A stretch of 64,000 nucleotides of DNA from Chionoecetes opilio (lineage: Eukaryota; Arthropoda; Malacostraca; Decapoda; Majidae), in assembly GCA_016584305.1 (NCBI GenBank), contig JACEEZ010003777.1:27971-91970 (forward strand). The letters are read 5' to 3'. The notes beneath the pieces are model-generated. The model was given only the letters and a program-made list of their open reading frames with translations, had not been told where the DNA came from and did no database searches. Position 1 is the stretch's first letter. Each line of letters starts with the position of its first letter. The position numbers were made by a program, and so were the translations under genes. Of this stretch, positions 35,712 to 64,000 are shown piece after piece.

Positions 35712-37090
35712 ATCCGTATTATAATATGAATCCGGGGGCCNAAAGGAAAAACCACCTAAAGGGGGCCGTTCTTTTTTTTTGCATAAAGGAAAAAGTTCCG
35801 AGTGTTCCAATGCGCAGGGCCCATAAAAGAGTGAAACTATGAAACTATGAAGACTTTGTTATTGCTGTTAAAATAAAGAACATCGGGGGAATCTGGGGGG
35901 GCCCTAAAGGAAAATTTCCTTGCTTCTGGGACCCCATTTGGGTTTACAAAAAGCAATGTGTTTTTTTTTTGTGGGACTCTAGAGCGGACAGCAAACATAC
36001 AAACAAAAGGAAGGGGCCAGCACGCCGAAAGGACTCCCCTTCAGGTTCAACTGTATGTACAAACCTTTTGTTGACAGTGAAAAGGTTTTTTCTTACCTCC
36101 ATTGCATCTAAAAACTGGGTTTAATAAAAAATTTTGTAAAGGGCCCATGGACCAAAATGGTGCGGTTTTCAGATTTTTTAGAAAAATTTGAAGACTGTTC
36201 TGAAGCCAAAGAAAAGGGCGGGGTTTTTTAATGGCCCTAAAATTTGTCAACTACTCAATGTGATGATTTTTAAAAGAGCCTAACTCCCCTGGAAAAAGCT
36301 GCTTGGAAGAGTTTTTTTGGCTGTTAAAAAAGAACTCCTGGTATTTCGAGCACGAATTATGAGGAATTTATAAATGACATGTTAAAGAGTTTACCATGCG
36401 CGGGGCCGGTGTCAAAAAATTTTTTTCCACTTTTTTCCATTCATTTTGTTTTTTTCCCAACAAATCTTGGCGCAGTCGTGATGAGCGGGGGGAACGTTCC
36501 CCAGGACTTTCCACCAGGGAAAACCCCCGATCCCAAAGGACGTTTCAGTCCAAATGATAGGGGACTATTGTGGAGCTAAAAACGTGAAAGAAACAAATTT
36601 AAGATTTTTTTTTCCCAGATATGTAATTAGGCCCAAAAAACCCGCAGGCACCACATAATTTTATGAGTAAATATAAAGTAGGGGCATTTTTCGATTAATT
36701 TTATAATTTTTAGTATTAAATAAAAGGGTATTAAAATTTAAAGCCGATATTTCAAAAACTTACGTGCTAGAGAAAAAGCAATGCCCTTTTTGAAATCAGC
36801 AGCAAAAAATGCTTTTCAACCCACACACAATGAACTCAGAACCATTTTTGGTGTCGACCATGAACCGTGATGAAAAAAGTTTCAATAATTCCACGTCACA
36901 AAATATTCGGACGTTTATAAATATGCAGAATTATCAAGTGCTACTACCAGTATCATTATTATCATTATTATCATTATCATCCATTCCTGTTATTGATATA
37001 AGTTTTTACTATCACTATCTGCCACTACTACTATTTCTAATATTGCCACCATCACCACTTCTTGCACTACTGATACTATATGTGTGCGTG
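35712..37090. other. Low-quality sequence, no gene recognised
   Basis: Contains one N (35741), abnormal homopolymer runs (GGGGG, TTTTTTTTT) and no coherent frame. Composition changes sharply from the neighbouring palindrome. Upstream lebercilin-like exons are expected near here, but none could be read. Confidence 0.5.
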
Positions 37091-37101
37091 TATGTTCTCA
37101 G

Positions 37102-44889
<7,788 letters not shown>

Positions 44890-44943
44890 ACGTGCGGTTA
44901 AAAGCCCACGGGCGGCTTTTAGCTCTGACCTTCCTTTACTGTG

Positions 44944-44949
44944 AATAAA
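44944..44949 (+). terminator. Polyadenylation signal AATAAA of the lebercilin-like gene
   Basis: A canonical hexamer lies 55 nt after the stop codon and is followed by T-rich sequence. Confidence 0.7.
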
Positions 44950-45114
44950 TCCATAATGTACAGTAATTTCCTTGTCTTAGTTTGCAGTTACTCTTGTGCA
45001 TAGTTATGAAAGTGACAAACGAAAAGCTGTTCTGCCGCAGAACTCTCCTCTGTATGGCAAACACGTGGTTCTTGTGCACCAAAACTGACCTCGCCTAGAT
45101 TGAGCACAGCACAT

Positions 45115-45219
<105 letters not shown>

Positions 45220-46052
45220 AGGCTTATACGGTTTTTTTAGCACTTTTGAACTCTGTCAAAATAGGTTTCCTAATTTCACAGAGTTCACGCATCGGCAGGA
45301 AAAGAGAGGAGGAGGAGGAGGAGGAGGTTCTCGTTCGGGTTGGCAAAGACCAACTCACCTGAATCCGATACGTTGTCCTGTCACTCGCTTTACCACCTGT
45401 AGCACGTCCTGTGATTGTAGTAATCTATTAAGACACCTCTGGATTGGATAATAAAGTGTCCATTATTATCTTGTTAATATAAATAAGTAAAGGGATGGTT
45501 GTATGGTCTGAGTCTCCTTATAATTCATCGTACGAGTATCAAGCCTCGGCAGTAACTCAGTGTGCGCCATGGAGCTGCTTCATTCAGTGTTCCAGGCTGT
45601 AAGGAAACACAGTGAGGATCTCGAGAATCATTATGAGACGCACTGTAGCCTAGAGATGGTTTACGTATTTACTGGCCATGGGTTTGAGAGAGAGAGATAG
45701 AAAGAGAGTTTTACGGAAAGAAAGCAGATTTAATCAATGTAATTAGGTAAACGTTATATGGTTTAGTTACGGCAGATTCAACCTTTATAATATCTAACTT
45801 AGAATAATAAGAAATTGCATACAGCGCTGCGATCAAGTAATCAAACAAACCCATTATTGAATTAGTGCTGAACAAATTTGTCAATATAGGAAAACAAGAT
45901 ATGTAACAGTGAAAGACAAATGAGAAAAAAGTTATTAATGGGAGGATATCTGTGTCAGGATATGCATGGGTGGCTAGGATAAAAATAAAGTTTTGTTCTT
46001 GCTTTTCTGGCATGGTATAGAGTTAACCTATGTCTCCAGGGATATTTATTGG

Positions 46053-46313
46053 TACCGTCAATAACACTATAGTCGCCAGTCACTCGCCACTGCACTATTG
46101 TCGCCAGCCGCCACATATTACGAATTTTAGCATCACTACAGACTTGTATGTGCCATTTAAAAGGCAGCACAGTAGTTTATATTATGTACATCACACTATT
46201 ATGTCTTAAGTGGCACATACAGGTCTGTAGTGATGCTAAAATTCGTAATATATGGTGACTGGCGACAATAGTGCAGTGGCGAGTGACTGGCGATTATAGT
46301 GTTATTGACGGTA
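46053..46313. mobile_element. Foldback element (261 bp hairpin)
   Basis: Outer inverted repeat TACCGTCAATAACACTATA at 46053 and its complement ending at 46313. The arms (each about 105 bp, including GTCGCCAGTCACTCGCCACT) are nearly complementary around a loop of about 45 bp. No coding capacity. Confidence 0.85.
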
Positions 46314-46488
46314 AGATTGTGGTGGCATATACGTGGCAGAACAAATAAAAATAAAATTCTATATATCCCTACCTAGTTAAAGGAAGATAATACTCTCTTT
46401 TTACGTTTTGAATAAGAGGAATTTTTATATGAGGAATAAGAGAATAAGAATGCGAATATGGAGAAAGTGTCAATGGGGAACAGCCTAG

Positions 46489-47225
<737 letters not shown>

Positions 47226-47481
47226 TAGCAAAGGCAGCAGCTACACAAAAGTTGTTTATGGGTGTGAGAGAAAATGTATCGGTACGTAAAACATCATTAG
47301 TGAGGAGATGAAAATAAATCAATCAATTAATTAATAAGAGAGGATGAATAATTGTTGATAAAGAGGGTATAATAAAAAAATACGAGTTATTAAGTAAAGG
47401 TACGGAAAGCAGTGAGAGGTAAATAGTCGGGCAGAAGGCAGCGGAGCAGGACGAGCGGAAGGACGCCAGTGAAGTATTTGA

Positions 47482-47567
47482 GATAACTGAAGAGGAAAAA
47501 TGGGCAACAAACACCCAAAAAGACACAACAGGAAGCATCAACAAAACCTCAAACGGGAACAGGAGAG
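47482..47567 (+). CDS. Weak candidate start exon
   Basis: The best-context ATG is at 47499-47501 (GGAAAAATGGGC). The frame reads MGNKHPKRHNRKHQQNLKRE and ends near a GTCTGT that would be a weak donor. An MGNK start could be N-myristoylated. No matching downstream exon was found before the DNAJB12/14-like gene begins, so this is probably chance. Confidence 0.12.
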
Positions 47568-48540
47568 AAAAGGTCTGTTATGGTTCACTATACCAGACAT
47601 TTTCATATCAGCCAAAACATCTTTCATAAAATCTACGGTAGAAGTTTCCTATTGATGCCAATGTTAATTTACTCAGTTTACCTAGCAAACATAATACGTT
47701 GCACCAGATCAGAAGCCTTGGAATAATCAAATGTAGTAAAACCAACATGAAAGACTCCCATTAACCTATGTAGATAGATCATTGTAGATTAATAAAAATA
47801 ATGGTTTTCTGTTGATGTCACGGTTATGAAGATCAGAAAGTTGGTACAGCAAACCTGACCACATATACGTTAACCTACTACTACAATGGCATCATAAGAG
47901 AATGATCATGAGTGTGAGAATCCATGTAGAGGTGAGTCAGTGATAAGGAAGGCTATATCTTTGACCCCTGTTCTATCTCTCACAGCTTATAGTGACAGCA
48001 GCAATAAACGCGAGTTGAAATGACGCAATACAGACCATTTCTTTTGGAAGCTTCCAAGATTACGTTTTTTAGTCTGAATATTGTTATTTTTCCTTGTTTC
48101 TCTATGAAAATGTATACAATTTATGCTCTAATTATCATGCGATGAAAGATATATAAACTTACGAAAAATGTAAAAGAATATTACCTAGCACAAACATGAA
48201 ATAACGTACTCTGGAAATAGCATAGTGTACCTCGTAATGGGGACAGACTTCGCTAAAAAATATAATGAGAAGAAAACACGTAAAAAAGAAGTTAAGTTAG
48301 CTATATTATAGTTACAGCTTTCAGAGGGATATGAGCTAGGTACAGATAGGTGATATGATTTCCGAAATTATATAATGAGGCTTTTGCTGCCTGGCACGAA
48401 AAAAACAGAAACTTTTACGTAAAATAATTGCTGAAAAGGGTTTGAGGCGTTGTTCAGAATACGCTTATAGTTGAATAGTATCCTTTCTCTTCTCATATCT
48501 TGCTACCTTCTCTCTTTTGCATTCATCTCAGTCTTTCTCG
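47568..48540. other. Intergenic, no gene seen
   Basis: AT-rich unique sequence between the two genes. No repeat family member or coding exon was recognised. Confidence 0.5.
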
Positions 48541-48720
48541 CGTCTGGCTGTTGGCAAGTGTTCATCAGCTGATTGGTGTCTGTGGGCGGCCGCCAGGTGG
48601 CTGCGACGGGGATGGGAGGCCGCCGCCCATTGGCTGACGACACGAGACTTTCAATGATTAGTCAGCGTCCGCCAACCCGAGGCCGTGTTAGTGAGCGTGT
48701 GTTTACACCTGAAATACACC
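48541..48720 (+). promoter_or_regulatory. Likely promoter/5' UTR of the DNAJB12/14-like gene
   Basis: A GC-rich patch in AT-rich surroundings just upstream of the start codon. It holds two inverted CCAAT motifs (GATTGGTG at about 48573, CCATTGGCTG at about 48628), GGCGGCCGCC and TGACGAC. There is no TATA box at a usual distance. Placement is inferred from position and composition. Confidence 0.45.
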
Positions 48721-63354
<14,634 letters not shown>

Positions 63355-64000
63355 GTAAGTATTTGAGGCATAAAACTGTGCCAAAGTTTTTGATTTGTAC
63401 TTAATTACTTTCACCATTTGTAGAAGTTACACGCTTTCTTCTGTCTATTCTTATTCCATACAAGTCCCTCAAGGAATGACGGGAAAAGAACCTCCACATC
63501 TTATATTCTTTTCAGTAGAATGACCAAGAATTTTGGAATAATGTTATGTTCTTCCTCATATGCCCCATATTTGCACCTCCCAGGTAGCAGACACTGTAAA
63601 GAGAGAAGTAAAAGATGAATGGAAAACATTTGGGAATGGAGTCGTGTGGTACACCAAGGAAGTATGTTTTATGAGAAAGCTAGGCCGTAGAAGGGAAAAA
63701 GACAAGCGCTGAAAACTGTAATAATGAGTAAGTGAAACTAGAAGTAGGAATGATAGGAATTGGAACGAGAACAACGGTGAATATAGGAATATGAAGAGGA
63801 TGATGTCAGGTACTCAAAGTGTGCCTGTCAACCCAACACAGTTATGCTTTGAAATATCATTTTTCAGAGAGAACAAAGAATAGAATTAGGGCGTTGAATT
63901 TCATGAAATTTGCAAGACCTTGTCACCTTCCATTTTTCAATTAAGCGAGAAGTGGTGTTATCCTACTGCTGCTAAATAAAAAGTAGTGCGGTCACTGCCC

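Noticed and set aside
36047..36600. Transposase-like coding sequence in the low-quality region
   Set aside because: Some words hinted at a hAT/ZBED-type protein, but frameshifts are so frequent that no motif could be confirmed.
48600..48650. An ER-stress element (CCAAT-N9-CCACG) in the co-chaperone promoter
   Set aside because: The inverted CCAAT at about 48630 has CCTCC, not CCACG, at the required spacing (3 of 5 bases match).
63863..63953. Last exon of the DNAJB12/14-like gene after TTTTTCAG
   Set aside because: The phase fits, but the peptide (KRTKNRIRALNFMKF...) does not resemble the family's C-terminus.

Overview
The window is eukaryotic, almost certainly arthropod, and most likely from a decapod crustacean. 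The evidence is the extreme load of di- and trinucleotide microsatellites (GA, CA, GGT, TAC/TAG runs up to about 1 kb), short conserved exons separated by long transposon-filled introns, GT-AG splice sites, and many MITEs (short DNA transposons without their own transposase) with TTAA, TAA, TA or 8-bp target duplications. The placement as decapod or crab is an inference from repeat style and could not be tested by a search.

Layout. 1-9870: an inverted copy (1-about 900) followed by about two and a third tandem copies of a 3.5-kb unit. Each full copy carries a gene-like segment. Only the inverted copy keeps an open 200-codon frame, with a C-x2-C-x5-C-x2-C motif. An 885-bp PIF/Harbinger-type element interrupts the first tandem unit, and the other units preserve its empty site. 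9870-30200: mostly microsatellites, minisatellites and small MITEs, with three weakly supported candidate coding exons (about 18.0-18.6 kb, 20.2 kb and 22.3 kb). 30214-34855: a 35-bp minisatellite of about 130 copies with higher-order structure, followed by a 0.75-kb palindrome. 35710-37090: poor sequence with one N and no recognisable gene.

37102-44889 (+): the 3' six exons of a lebercilin-like (LCA5 family) ciliary coiled-coil gene, with all phases consistent and a polyadenylation signal 55 nt after the stop. One intron hosts an intronless J-domain/KRLEREK-repeat pseudogene (39751-about 41080). 48721-63354 (+): a DNAJB12/DNAJB14-like, ER tail-anchored J-domain co-chaperone gene. Six exons cover about 360 residues, and the last few residues are missing beyond the window or unrecognised. 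Its introns hold a MULE transposase fossil, a 722-bp TTAA element, a Tigger/pogo MITE, two short piggyBac-like MITEs, a tRNA-derived SINE, a CR1-like LINE tail and a frame-compatible candidate alternative transmembrane exon.

The two recognised genes lie in tandem on the + strand about 3.8 kb apart. Nothing suggests they work together: one is a cilium/basal-body protein, the other an ER quality-control co-chaperone. Sequence quality is uneven. Copies in 4.5-9.7 kb, 19.5-19.9 kb and 35.7-36.8 kb show dense one-base indels that look as much like consensus error as evolutionary decay.
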